Assembly: GCA_023159155.1 (NCBI GenBank) | Contig: JAJNNX010000049.1 | Location: forward strand, 248,001 to 312,000 | From: Ustulina deusta | Lineage: Eukaryota > Ascomycota > Sordariomycetes > Xylariales > Xylariaceae | Reading direction: 5' to 3' | DNA: 64,000 nucleotides | Shown: positions 10,730 through 24,200 of the stretch, one piece after another | How the letters are laid out: every line of letters starts with the position of its first letter | Numbering within the stretch: the stretch's first letter is position 1 | Position numbers and translations under genes: made by a program | Notes under the pieces: model-generated | What the model saw: only the letters and a program-made list of their open reading frames with translations | Told to the model about the DNA's origin: nothing | Database searches by the model: none

Positions 10730-10828
10730 CGTTAGTACGGCCTAGCGAAGCATAATATCGTTAATTAGCGTTAGCATCATTACTCTGCATCGTTAGGCAC
10801 CGGGGGTTCGATTCCCTCGGTGGCCAAT
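10730..10828 (+). tRNA. tRNA-like copy, 5' end degenerate
   Basis: This is the plus-strand partner of the copy at 10414-10516. It keeps the perfect B box GGTTCGATTCC and the T-arm, ends GGTGGCCA, and is followed by ATATTTTT. Its 5' end reads AACCGCG, not GGCCGGG, so the acceptor stem cannot close. It is best read as a pseudogene or the head of a mobile element. Confidence 0.4.
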
Positions 10829-13800
10829 ATTTTTGGGGGGGTTCTTGTCTTTCTGTCTTATAAATTACCAATGCATACATCTATGTCCTTTTATGACTGA
10901 CCCCTTGCTGCGAGAAACTAAGAGCCGTGTGACTTTACAAGCATGATGAACTCGGGCATCACAAGCAAACTTCAGAAAACAAAACATACGGTTAGTGAGG
11001 CAAAGTCAGTCGCAACACAGGAACCCAATATGGACATCGCTTGGGTATCATTGGAAACTAGGGATGGAGACCTCATTAGATCGTTAGGGTATCTAATTCC
11101 ATAGTTGCAGCAAGGGTCTGTGAAATTTCGCCAGGAGATCAGGGGGACAGATATGATTGATTGCCTCTTACCACGGAACAACACCAAAAGAGACAGTATA
11201 TTTCTCCTGCAAGATCCCTGACTAGAAGGGGCCCCCTAAAGATATTATCCAATTAGAATCGAGGTTTGTAATTCTGGGTTTGTTTTCCCGCCGACTAAAC
11301 TCGTGTTATGTTCAGTGAACAAGCGTCGCCTCTGGGCCATAAAGTTCTATTCACTTATCTTCGAAGTTTGTAGTCCACGAACATCCGGCCCTAGTCACAC
11401 ACAGCACGGTACTATTGTATCATCGCGGTTAACCTACAGCAGGACCGGGAAGTCCTGCCAAGGGGTCTCGCCTCCGTCACAGTCGCCGAGTGTTCCCGAG
11501 AAGGAGTAAGAAACCGGTCAACAAGTGAAAAAACCGGCACGGGTGACAGCAGCCTGTCTGTAAGGAGGGGGTCACAGCGCTTTGCGATCGCGTACCGGTG
11601 AGTCGTTAGCCAGGTATCCCCGGATAAGTTGGGTAGCAAGATAATATGTAGGAACACGCCTCTTATTTATCTGCCCGAGATGGTTCGCTCCACCGGTGAT
11701 AGCCACCACGTCAAAGCGGGGGTCAACTTGGTAATAGAAATGATACAGAATACCAAGCTGGGCAAGGGTTGTTTGTGGCTTTAATATCTCGATCATGATG
11801 AATACCGGGGGAGATTGAGGTTCGAAGAACGAAGGGAGACGTGAGGCTGGGATACATAACCCCGGTGGCCAGCTTCGGAAGGAAGAGAGAGCACAGGGGG
11901 TTCGGAACCAATCGCATCTATATTATACATTTAATCCTTATAATCAGATACGGGAACTCGCTGAGCGCCTAGGGTAACCGGTAACATTGATCTTCACATG
12001 CGCAAACGAGGATACAATATATTCTATCCCTAGCAAGACTCCTGCGTGATGATAACATCATGTCCGACAGCAATAGACAGAGGCACATAAAGAAAAGCAA
12101 AACCCCTTGGAATTGTCCGCCTTTAGTTAGAATGAAGGTTAATAATGGTTGGTTGGGTTGGTACGGCTTAACGAAGCACAATCGTGCTACTGAACATCAC
12201 CCAATGTCACCATTCACTATCTCTAGACATGGATATTTTGATTTCCCTTGTAGTATAACAACAGTTCTTTGCTTTGATTTTCGCGCTTATAATAATATAA
12301 GGTAGGTATGCTCTAGCCGCGGGAAGCTGGCACCATTCATTCCCCTGTGCCACGGGCTGAGAGAGCTGAGCCATGGTACTGGGATCTGGTACCCGACGTC
12401 CCTGGCCTGGGCAACTAACTCTATGCTCTGCAGGTAATCTCTGCATACATGGGACTCAAAAAGCGAGTATTTGTCCCCTGGCTACCCCGACGCTCTACGT
12501 GGCACCAGAGGCGAGATGCAAGCCATGTTCAAGCCGTAGGTAGTAGTTCGTGACCTGGGAATGACGGGGATCCCACGCGGGATGGACTCATGGAGATCTC
12601 CATTTTCTGCCAATCTTGGCGATAACGAGCAGATTTGTTGATGCCGCGAAGCCTGGGATGAACGCTGTGATATCTATAACGCGGATGCTAATGGCGTTCG
12701 TTCCAGGGATGATGGCGGACAGCGTCTCAACCACTCGGAGATCTCCCCCACGAGATACGACCAATGCTGAACGGGTGTCTCACGGCGCTTATCTGGAGAG
12801 AGAGAGATACCAATAGCTGAATTGTGAGTTATGCGGTGTATGAAGTATTCATGGTCAAATTGTGAAGATGCAACGGCTTCCTCCACCGTTGTCAAGTCTT
12901 AATAAGCTGACTGACCACCACAGTTGACTGACTGCTCGATTGGTATCCTCAGGCGTTGGAACGCTCGATATTATCTAATCGCAGTTCGAAAATGCAACCC
13001 GCATCTGATTGTATTAGAAGAGCAGAATACAACGCTGTCTTGTTTCGGTACCAATCTGCTTACAGGTTGTTAGCTGATCCTGCAATGGAGTCTGACCACT
13101 TTTCCCCCCCAACAGCACGACCGCAACACCTGATAAGAGTACGGATATATTTAACACAAGCAGTAAAATAAACAATCTCGAGAGCAAAGCAGATTGACTG
13201 CGGATGGTACCTGCATCAACCGCATAATATTGCAGGTAATCCGTTCATGAGGAGACCCCCCCAACTAACTGGGTTACTCCTAGTTGGCTGGGCTTCGCCG
13301 TGTGGTGTGGTAGAGCAGAACTGGAAGAGCGACAAACATCGACCTATTTTTATAAAAGAGTGACGCTTCGTATGTTAGCCACTACGCGGCGGCAGCAATT
13401 CGTTGCGCCGGCACCAGCGAAGAGTGGCCTCACTACCGCTTCTAGTAATAGTCGCATTTCAATGTCATGCACGTCTCGCTGCTAACTGACAACTACAGGA
13501 GAAGGGCATCTATTTACGTGCAGCAGTGCCCGTATACAGAATATGCGCAGTACACCGCCTAGCTATATTACACTATGGTCTCACCCAACGGTAGCGCGGG
13601 ATAATAGTGTCTCTTGGCATAGGCATCGGCATTGATATTACGTAGTGTATGGAGAGGGAAAAGGGTCCAGACGCGACGAGCATCGAACGAGTATGAGGAG
13701 AGGGAAATTAATCGACGGATAGTGCTCAGTAGGATGATGTATGTTTGGTCAGAATCGATGGTTTGTGCTTGTTGCACCTCACAACCAGCGGGCAACATGT

Positions 13801-16754
13801 GGTGGGGGCAAATACGGCGTATCGAATGCTCATGTATACTAACTAGATGGTGTACATATCTTATGTTTGTGTCCTGTCTAGATTTGTGGTGTAGATACTA
13901 GTAGTTAGTTGGTCCATTCAGGATCACTGTGGATGTCCGATGGCGGGTTTAAACACAGTATGAGGATATGTTCGAGTGACCTCGGCAACCACGGAAAGAA
14001 AAAAAGTAGGTATATGATATATTATAGCCTACTTGGGTAATTTCTCTTTTCCCTTTGGGCCATGCGGCTCCGGAGTTGCGATGCGTTGAAATCACGTCAA
14101 CGGGCATTAGCCCAGTCTCTACACATCTGTACATCCCCTCAATTGAGAAGTTGATGTACACTAGTGGAGGTAGCTGAGTTCCCTGCCTCCCTGGTGACGG
14201 ATGGCGAGGGGACAGTACCTACACTATGAAGAAGTTGTTGTTGTTGTTGTTCTCTATATGGAGATCTATACGAAGATCTAAATGAAAATACTGTGTTTAT
14301 TGTACCTATACCATGGTAGACTTACCTGACACACACGGCCCTAGTCTTATCAACTGCGCCTTGGGACTGCAGAAGCAGAGTGATGGAGCTCCCGCACTAA
14401 GTTCCGTGGAGTTGGTACGTGGCAAGGTAATGGACTGGCCGTATCTAGTGTAAGTCCGGTTAGGGAGTGTACGTGAACCAAAACAACCAGCAACCAAACC
14501 AACGCGATAGAAGGCTCCGTCGCGCGCTAGGCGCCGACGGTGGTTGTATCCGCGTATCAAGATCACCAGATGTATTTCTCCCATCTAGACCGGTTGAGAT
14601 AGTCCGCAATGGGCACTAGCGCAGGTAGTGAGTGTATGTACATGTATACATCTATGTGTATGTATGTATGTCAGAGCCTTGAAACATATTAGCTAAACGC
14701 TGTGGCAGATGCAGACGCAGGCACACAGCCACGGGCTTGGAGGGGTGGTGAGGGGAGGAGTTCAAGCAGGGTTTCCCTTTCCCTCTCTCTCTCTCTCTTC
14801 TCCTCTTCGCTACCTATAACGAGAAGAGAGAAGGAAAAGAAGAAGAAAGAAGAGCGGTCTGTATAGCCAAGCTCGCGTCACCCAAGACTAAGACCGGAGG
14901 CCTCGTCATGTGGTCGCGGTGGTCGCATGATATCACTGATTGATTGCGTGTATCGCCCATACATCATACATACGGTGAATGAAGGCGTCAAACATACCTA
15001 GTGAAGAAAGAAAAAAAAGAAAAAAGAAAGATAAAAAACCATGGGGAAGTAGTGTGGAGTTGACGAAAAGGGATAAGAGGATGAGCGCGATGGATGAAAA
15101 AAAGAAAAGATGATCGGCCCCATAATACCAAATCAGACTACTGAATATATCCGCGAGAATCGCTATACGATACCGGTACTATCGAATTGAGCGGTAAGAT
15201 AATGGAGTCTGGGCTTTCGAGATAAATGTTTCAATCAATATGGGGTACCGACTAAGCGCATCGGTGCTGCCGACAGAGTACCGAGGAAGTGAGCGCGCAA
15301 GGATTTCCCTTTCAGTAACAATATGCCGCTGTTGCTGCCGCTGTTGTACATTGAGTGCATGCATGTTGCACGCTGGAGTGGCACGACAGTACTAGGTAGA
15401 TACTATACGGAGAGATACTTATACAGTCACTCAAAAAAGTCCCGTCTGTTTCTTGTTTAGGTTCAAATACCTTCACTATAGAAACTTGAAGTAGTATATG
15501 TAACAGGTTTTAGAACTGAATAAATTGCAACAATTATATTATATTAAGAAATAATTAGGTTATTTTTTAGAGCATAATTTCTATTTATTCTTTTATGTAT
15601 GAATTCGGGCTGAATATTGTACTTTGTCATCAAGATATTTCGGCCTTAGAAAATGGCGGACAGGCCTTTTTTTTAAGCCACTGTAGATACTTAGTTAATG
15701 CCGTGCCCGGTTTCGAAGCCCGCTATAAGTTGCGGTACATCAGGTACCTACTTACCTATAATACACTACCTACCTACATGTAGGTGGTTGGTATCCAAGG
15801 TACGTGCATCCAGTCCCCGCCAACCAGCTACCCCATCCCACGGTCCGGGTCCTAGTCTTCGAGCTTGTCATTGGCTTCCCATGTCTGCTGAAAAAATAAA
15901 AACATAACCACAGAACCCGCAGAAAAAAAGTTCAGCGTTCAGGTGTCATAGTTCTCGAAGCGCATACATCCGCATGCTGCCGTACAACCCAGCAAGCAGT
16001 TGAGGTCTGGGTAAGGACAGACCGTCGTCAACTCCGGTTCCGCCTAGGGTCTCCAAAGGAACTGCTGTACGCAGTGGGATCTACGCAGTACACTATACGT
16101 CATGTCCCGAGGAACACCGACCCCAGTACTATTATTTTCTTGGACTAGTCTAGCCAATCAAAGACTTCTGTCTGTATGCGAGCATCACGAGGCCCTGCCG
16201 TTTCAGGTCGGCCTTGAGGATTGGTATCCTGGAAAATCCATCTCACCTGTGTCGACGAAATAGGTAGTATAGAAGCAATGGAGGTCCGTACAGGCGAAAG
16301 ACGGGAAATTGGTTTCATAATGCCATTATAAACACGGTAGGGATGGTATTATTACATCAGGGTATCTTGGCCAGACGCGCTGTTTAGTAACCTAGACTTG
16401 TATGGCCGTCATGGGAAAAATAGACAATAGCAATACGAAAGGGTTCGTTCACGAGCCCGTGAACGCCCACGTGATTATCCCCGGCCCCCGTCCTCATGGG
16501 AAACCTTCACTTATGCCATTCCCGACCAATGCAATGTATCCCGGACGCCTGCACAATGCTTCTCCACCCAGAAATGTTATCAATATACAACCAAGACCGG
16601 CTCCTGCGCCGGTCATGCTGGAACTTCTATATCCGTTTTGATCATGTCGGTCGTCAATGTGTCCTTATTTTGTAAGGGGGAAGGGGAAAGGGGGTATATG
16701 GTGGTGTGAGGGGAATTAGAGACACGAGATTGGTATGTGTGGAGCGCGACGCAA
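10829..16754. other. Gene-poor stretch, about 5.9 kb
   Basis: No protein-like frame longer than about 90 codons is convincing. It holds a TTG/TGT repeat at about 14234-14251, a CT tract at 14783-14798, and a purine/pyrimidine inverted repeat at 14793-14830. A small inverted repeat GTTCACG/CGTGAAC lies at 16447-16464. Bases 15500-15600 are very AT-rich. No intact transposon ends were found. Confidence 0.5.
14793..14830. repeat. Inverted repeat in a pyrimidine/purine switch
   Basis: CTCTCTTCTC at 14793-14802 is the exact reverse complement of GAGAAGAGAG at 14821-14830, with 18 bp between. It sits where a long CT tract changes into a GA tract, so a slipped or hairpin structure is possible. This may be simple-sequence drift only. 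Confidence 0.6.
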
Positions 16755-19060
16755 TCACTGCTGGCTCATCTCTATCATTCGAGCTATGTCCTCTTCTGTC
16801 GGGTCATCCGAGATCCAGATACCCTTTTCTTGTGGCGTAGCATTGAGAAAGCCCTCGGCACGTCTCATGGTGTTGACATCGAGGTCTGTGACGTAAGATC
16901 TGCCGTCTGACAGCTTAACGCGCACCTCATGCTCGGTAGAAAGCATCATATCGTCTTTCGCGAGGCGGCGTGGCCCATCGAAGACCGTAAGAACGCGCTT
17001 TTTCATCGTCATTTGCCCCTTATCAAACCCCCAAGACGATGGGTAATTTTGCCGATTTTTGCGGCCCTTGGTCTTCGTCGATACAGGAACACCCCCTCGT
17101 GAATGTGTCATACCCCGCGATTTCTGGACACCGTTGGGAGGGTTGTTCTTCCTCTTAGCTGGTGAGGCCAACTTCCTGATCTGACCAGCCTCGTCATACA
17201 GCTCATCCTCATCAGCCATCTCGTCATCTTCTTCGTTATCTGAGTGGGGGATAGGCTGTGTGGTTAGTGGCAGCTGGTTTTTTTCCAGCGTCTGCTGCAC
17301 ATCTTTGTCATCCTCTACCTCGGCTAAGCGCTGAGCATTAATGGCTTCTGCCGGGTCTTCCTGTTGAACGATGCGGAGAACACAGTCATCGAGATGCTCA
17401 TAGAAGTCCTGGGCGTTGGAGAAGGTCGCCGAGCAAGTAGAACACTTGCCCGTCGCATCTGGAGCGTAGCCAGTCAGCTTCTTGCCACTATTGGCGGTTG
17501 GTGAAGTCTTCTTTCGGCTATTCGGCGGTGTCTGTTCCACCCCATGCACGGCCGTAAGATGCCGCTTGAAGACATCGGCCCGGTTGAAAGACTTCTCGGC
17601 GGCTGAACCGGAGCCTGGGCAGAAGCCGCATACCATGGTGCCCTTATAGTGGGTCAAGGTGTGCCTGTTCTTGTCATATTTCCGTGCGAAACCCTTGACG
17701 TGATATTCACAGGTGTGTATGGGGCACTTTTCGGGTCGCTCCGTCTGATGAGTAAGCATGTGAGCCTTCAAATCTTTGAAGGTCTTACCACAGTCCGGAT
17801 GGGGACATCGCTGCTTCTTCTCAGACTCGTCGCTGTTGTACGCAAATTCATGTGAACCTGCATGCGGCTGGTAAGAAAGACTTGGGCGCCTTCCGTGAGC
17901 TGGGACTGCATATGGACTATATTGTTGGTGGTACGTGTGCATATACGGTGACTGGGAGCCAGTCCTCAAAATAGGGGCTGGGGAGGTGGCACCAGAGAGA
18001 GCAGGTGAGTGAGGATACGGGTTCTGAGGCGAGTAGCCGTTGTTGTGGTCATATGCAGACATGGGCGGCGCCATTGAACCACGGATCTCAGGATGAATCA
18101 AGGACGGATCTGCGGAAAAGATGGAATTAGCATAACCCGACTCACTCCTTCATGGTGGTCTACACAACTCCATAAAAGAAACAATAAAATAAGGGAAACG
18201 AGAGTGAGGCCTCATGAGAGCAAAGGGGCTGTGAAGAAGAAAAGTGGAGCCCGATGCAGCTATGATGAGGCGCAGACCGACTGGTGTGCTGTCTGCAGCC
18301 GGAGTCTCCCGTTGGAGCTCACTGAGCCGGGAACCCCACCCTTTCAGGGCCACAACGTGAGCGCGACGGCTGGAGCGAGGATGATGGTCACCCCTGCAAC
18401 TTGCAACCAGCCGGCATCGCCATGCCGAGGACTCGTCCCGAGGTCAACCAGAGCCGGCTGGTTGCAAGTTGAGCGGTAGAAGGGAAAGCAGTGAAACGAG
18501 CAGGCTGAACAGGTAATGGCTGCAGTAGAGATTCGCGCCAACTCACCAACAAACGTGGATTTGCTGTCAAAGGTCATGGTGGTAAATTCTTCCATACCTG
18601 GACCCGTGAACGCCGAGTACTCGGTTCCTCCAAAATAATCGCCTGAGCCAACGATGGTTGGGTTAACGTTGATGCCGGACGGTGGATACTCGGGCATGTA
18701 GGCCGACTGTCCGTGGTTCGAATTCGGTGATCCCACCGTCGACGATGGCGACGGCGCTGAAGCAGTGGAGATGTTGGAAGGCGGGATTCGAAGCTCGCCG
18801 TCATCGGGATATAGGCCTGGCGATGTCCTACCGCGATACATAAATGCGTTCATGTCAGGATGTGATGGACCATGTTCGAAAGACGGGTGTGTGTTGCCTG
18901 GTGGGCTTCGAGAGAAGCCCCAGCCATTGGGGCTCATGCTCATATCCATCGGTGGTGTGTAACTGGCTTGTGCAGAGGAGTCCGGGAAGAGCATGAAGTC
19001 TTGCTCATGGCTCGGCCTTTGGAACATCTTGTAAGACTGGTTAGGTATCATTGCCATCAT
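16755..19060 (-). CDS. C2H2 zinc-finger transcription factor
   Basis: Two exons, 19060-18547 and 18109-16755, give 622 residues. The intron (18546-18110, 437 nt) has a GTGAGT donor and a CCGCAG acceptor and keeps frame. The first 270 residues are rich in Ser, Pro, Tyr and Asn, typical of an activation region. Three C2H2 fingers follow: C274/C279/H289/H293, C301/C306/H322/H326, and C333/C336 with H356/H361. A fourth C2HC-type finger has C395, C398, H411 and C415. An acidic patch lies near residues 450-480, and a Lys/Arg-rich segment with a PAKRKN-like nuclear signal follows. The family looks like a conserved pezizomycete C2H2 regulator, but I cannot name the orthologue. The intron contains a strong hairpin and the upstream region a palindrome, both listed separately. 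Confidence 0.88.
18397..18471. repeat. 19-bp perfect inverted repeat inside the zinc-finger gene intron
   Basis: CAACTTGCAACCAGCCGGC at 18397-18415 is the exact reverse complement of 18453-18471, with a 37-nt loop. The whole lies inside the 437-nt intron. It would form a stable stem in the pre-mRNA, or it could mark a small mobile insertion. Confidence 0.92.
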
Positions 19061-19666
19061 ATCTTCTTTTTATGTTGTTGCTGGCGGAAGTGCGGGCGGG
19101 AGAATTCTCGGATCGCTTGAAGCGCGCTGTCGATTGGGCGTTAGTCAGTGTCACGAGTTGAGATGCCAACGCCACGACGACAATTGAAGAAGAGAAAAAA
19201 AAGAGGTCTCACATTCGCGCCTCGTTGTTATGATGCTTCTACTTCTACCTCTTGTGAGGGAAGCCGCCCCGATTGGAATAACTAATAGAAGAAACACCAA
19301 GAGACAGAGACAGAGGAATGATAGCTATTCTTCATGTATCCTATGCGAGAATAAGAAACGATAGAGAAGAGATATATATACGAAGAGAACAGCAGCAAGT
19401 AGAAGCTGTGTGAAAGACCGTTCTTGTGGGTTGAAGTGGAGTTGTGAATAGAGAGAGGCTCTCCTGGTGACGATGTTTGGGGGCTCAAGGCTCATATTAT
19501 ACAAGAGCAGCAAGCTAGGACATGCGCGCAGTACAGACACACGCTATGTGTGGTGGGTGTCTCTTTTGACGGGATCTAGTCCATCAGCATGTGGGTCGTA
19601 GGGCAGGCGATCGAGGCGGATACAAGGTACATTGGGCCAGCTCACGGTGACAGGGGGTCCCATGGA

Positions 19667-19687
19667 GGGTACGTACAGTACGTACCC
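19667..19687. promoter_or_regulatory. Palindrome upstream of the zinc-finger gene
   Basis: GGGTACGTAC at 19667-19676 and GTACGTACCC at 19678-19687 form perfect 10-bp arms around one base. It lies about 610 bp upstream of the zinc-finger start codon. It could be a dimeric regulator site; this is inference from symmetry and position only. Confidence 0.4.
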
Positions 19688-21264
19688 CCCACCCATGTCT
19701 CCCTTTTGTCTTTTTTTTTCTGGCTAGACTAAGTGGCAGGGGTTTTCCTAGCTCCCTAGCAGGAGACGGCGAAGCGAGTTAGGACAAGGGTGGGAGACAC
19801 ACACGGGTTACAGGAGAGGAATTGGTAGATTTGTGTGTGAATGGACATGGGCGACGAGGGCGGTAAAGGATGGCCATCCCGATGCCGTGTAAGTACTGTC
19901 GGTACTGCAGATACTGTATGTACAATGCTTTGCTACAAGTGATCGACGACAACAGGTGGTCACTCGCTCAGTGAGCTGGGCCAGCGCTCTTTAACATACC
20001 TACAGATGTACGTGTTACAGGCATACGATTCCTTTGCTATGAAGGAGTTGGTGGTGTGGTATCGGTAGAATGAGCAATGGTGTAGTATAGTGTCTGCTTG
20101 AATTGCCCACGGCCTTTGGGAACAGATGTCGCTCATGTGAAGTCTATTACGGTACAGTCGTAAACCTTTCACGACCGTTTGAGAGAGAACATCCAACGTT
20201 GTCGAATTCCTCAACTGGGCAGCGGGTCGATAGCTGCGTATTACGTAATACGGTAGAAGGACAGTGCTGCGAACCAGACCGTCGAGAAGATTTAATGTAC
20301 TTTTGATAAAACAGTTTAAGCCTTTGGAGGAGATCTACATGGACCGCTTGTACGAGGTACGTGAGGTAAATTGCCAATAGAAGATATTAGTAGTGTAGTG
20401 TAGTACTCAGTCGTAGATACTGAAGTCAGCGTGGGTATAACCCCCCGACGTGACAAAGTCCTCTGCAGGGTTTGATTTGTCTTGGAAAGCCAGTGTTTGT
20501 CTGTCTTTGACTTGTGAGTGAGAGCAACGTCGTCATGATGGGTAGTATGTGTCTAACATTGTTACTGCACTGTAAACACAGTGTGGATCGAGACTCGCAG
20601 AAATTATGAGCTCCTGGGCTTGGCTTGCGCCTAGGGATTATGTATCAAGTACCTACTTATGCACACGGCCACGGGACACCTTCTTAATCAATCTTATTAG
20701 GGCGCCAATATTCCGCACTCTCCCCTGCAGCCACCTCCAGTAGTGTCTCTCTTCCCAATGCCTTCCAGTATATACACCAAGTACCTACAGGACACTGCTC
20801 CATAGGTACCCTAGGCTATTAAATAGGCACCGACTCTCTGCTGTCCCTGTCCTGTCTGCTCCAAACTGGTGTAATATGAAGTTTATCTCACAAGCCCATC
20901 TGTTCTGGAATGTACGGACATTTTTTTGTTTGCCCAATAGGAGTACGGTAGGTATATATAAACCACACTGATAAAGGTCCATTGTATCGTACCGAGTGTA
21001 TTACTCTTTCATGTTTATTTCATGTCTCTCTAACCATGGGTACTCGGGTAGTCACTACTCCCATTCAGGTATGTGCCCTCTAAAAAGTCCTGCATGGTAC
21101 TTAAAATACACTCCTTGATACTTGGCCCCTGCATTCCCAGGTCCCAGGAAATGCGAACGACAGGCCTATCCTAGTCGGCCATGCCCAAAGGCAAATCTGA
21201 TATTATCGATCCTACCCTTCCGTCTTCTTTCCAACCGGTGTGACATGAAAGTGGAAGCAGCATA

Positions 21265-21292
21265 ATGATGATGATGATGATGATGATGATGA
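21265..21292. repeat. ATG trinucleotide microsatellite
   Basis: About nine tandem ATG units lie in non-coding DNA. Confidence 0.9.
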
Positions 21293-24200
21293 CTGACAAA
21301 CTGACGGTCCTGTAAAATACACTTCCTGCCGTGTCAACCTTCGTGTTTGTCTTTCTCCTAGTTGAAAAGAAACGCCATCGGAAGCGCTAGACGCTGACAC
21401 AATCCCTCCCACTTATCAAACGCGAAGCAAATCTGAAAGCGTGTGTCATACTCTTCGGTCTCATTTCCCCTAGATACCATATCATCAACTATTGGCATCG
21501 ATGAGAGTGGCAAACATCCTCTCTGGTTTAGTATCTATATGCTGTTTCGTAGTTCTAAATCGGGTCATCTTCGTGACACATCCACGGAATACGCATAAGG
21601 CGTCCGTCTGGCCAGCTCCATTATACGCAAGTCAACGTGCCTGTACACTACTGCAGTGGTCTAACACCGGTAGATAATAGGTACTAGTGGTTTCAACCGT
21701 TGACCGTTCCAAGGCTGGCTGTGGCATGCCTGGCGAGTGTCCAAACCCTCGGGTTAACCGAGATCGCCCATTAGGTATAGTATTCTCCTTCGTATGGTGA
21801 TTTAGATAAGTAGCTCATGGCGCCAAAGACCAGGCAGATTAACTTCTGGGCAGTTCTGGACCCTCAACGTTACCCAGTAACTTATCCTAGTCTACCAAAG
21901 ACTCCCTTGGTCGAAGATGACTTACACTAGCATCCATTAGGAGCTTAGCCGTCGCGCCCTACGGCAAAGCCACGATTCTGAATCGAGTAAAGAGAAACGA
22001 GGCCGGGCTCGAAAACGCCTACCAGTGGGTCTAGATTCGGTGCAGAAACAGAATTGTATCTCCATCTCGTCAACACTGGTCCTCTTATATTGCCTAAGTT
22101 GCCCGGACGTTAGACTTGCACCGTTGCGGTGCCGAAGCTATCGAAGCCATCGTAAGCTAGCCAAGGCGAAGTTATGTGATGGTGGAAATAAGATGCACAC
22201 CCCAGGTTTAAGCAAGATGTACTGTACGGTGACCATGCAGATAATGTTGCTTTGGTTTTGCATACGCCGGCTGGAGAGTGTGCACATGGTATTTAACTCT
22301 AGGTATAGACAGTACTGCGGTGTGTTAAGTAATGGCGCAAACACCTCGCTGTCGTACTTTTATGCACAATTAGTCTAGTGTAGCAGTGCAGAGTAGAATG
22401 ATATCGGCATCCAATGATCATGCCTACTGGCAGGCATGGTTGGTCCCAGCAATGTGGCTATATTGGTATTGCCAGTCTTGCGGCGGTTCATATGTCATAT
22501 TAGTAGAACCAGCCATAACAAGGTTATCAATAATTTCAATTCTTCCACCTGTACAATGCCAGATCTAAATCGTTTCCTATCCAATGTTGAGCGTAAGCGT
22601 AACTATAGGACACCAATATATTATTTCAACGAATAGTAAGTATAGATCTGCTGTTGGCGGAGGTGTGCATGAGCCAGGTAAACACGAGGATTACACTAGA
22701 ATGTGCCGGTCTTAAAAAATCCCGTTCTCCGAGATATTGACTCGTATGGAGTTGACTTGTATGGGGTACAAGTGAAATAGGCTAGTGTAGTGACACAGTG
22801 CATCCTAGGAGAGGCATTGTTCCAAGTAGCAAAATCTACGGGCATCTCATCTAATTGAGTATGAGATGAGAAGAGCATTTCATGTTGCATGATTACCTAA
22901 GTATAGAAAGCCATATCTACTCCTCTTCACTATCGAATGTAAGGGTTAACCGGGGAATACCTAACTTTGTGTGTACTGTGGTGGAGGGACTTGAGCGGGT
23001 CCGTACTCTAGGTATACACTACCTAGATGTTGCTCACCCTCAATTTACCCTAGGAAACCTCTAGCCGGCTAAAGTTCTCAAGAATGATTGGCCAGTATAC
23101 GGCAAAAAGGGAAAGCAATAACCCCTGCATCGTCTTCGCGCTCAGTATAGTAGGTACCTAGGTAGTGTACACATAGTTGGGGTGGGTGTGGGGTAGGTAT
23201 GGACCTTCTGCCTATGGCTTTCATCTGGTCTACAAATAGCCCTTAAGCTTAATTAGCATACCCTCGGTAGGTAGCCTAGGGAGTGCGTTCATATGTGGTG
23301 TACAGATAAGATGAGTGTGTCATGCCAGACAAGGCTGCCTGCCAAATTGAACCACATATGATATATTATCTCACGATGTAAGATAACGGAGCTGGCCCCC
23401 ATTGAAGAAGTCGACAATGATTGAAGTATTGAAGACACGTGGCTGGCGTCTGTCGGTGCCCCAGAATTGCTTCTGTTCCATACCCACACACCCACCCACA
23501 TTCTCTCCAGCTTACCAGTCCAGTCACTCATGAAACAACATTTATTCGAGTCTCACCCCAATGTTGCCGTCCTGTTTTTAGAAGTAATGGACTTATGGAA
23601 GTCAGGACCGAAAGTATTTGGTGGCCTCCTGTACACTAATGGCCTTTCCTTTTTGGATTCGTATTTTCTCCCGATGATTATTAGAATTATCATGTATTGG
23701 TCCTAGTCTTTTGTCATTGACTTGGCAAATTATCTGGCTTTTCTGATCCCCTTATAGGCGCCTCGAGATACCTATCTATTATTGACCGGGATTCGTGAAG
23801 CAAGTCTTCAGCCCTATGTAGACAATAGGCATCGCGCAACTGCTTAATTATGGACACAACATTTGCTACACTAACATGTTAGCTCACAGCCACCTCCAAA
23901 AGATGATAAAGGGCCTCCCAGCCCTAACAGCAGCAACTCCTAGTACTAAATATAATTCTTAATTGAACTTTGAAATTGTATGTTGAATACCTAGCCTTGT
24001 TATTGAATACTAGTCTGGTCTTTCTAGGTGTGCAATGTTGATAGTATAACAAGTTACCGCTTAAACTAAATGACTTTAGGTCTCCATTTAGGGATTTTGA
24101 TGCAACACCCTCCATTTAGTTGAATCGCCGTGGAGGCAACTCGAGTGACTATTGACTCTTGAAATGCTGTGAAAGAAAGGGGGTTCTATTCGGAGAAAAA

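Larger units (their letters stand above)
10414..10828. repeat. Inverted repeat of two tRNA-like arms, about 97 bp each
   Basis: The arm at about 10412-10509 (minus sense) and the arm at about 10732-10828 (plus sense) are near-identical, with about five mismatches by eye over 97 positions. They are separated by roughly 220 bp of AT-rich DNA. Both arms end outward in TTGGCCAAT or GTGGCCAAT followed by a T run. The plus arm has lost the GGCC 5' end needed to pair with its 3' acceptor strand. Each arm carries the same inserted middle segment, so the duplication postdates that insertion. Confidence 0.85.
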
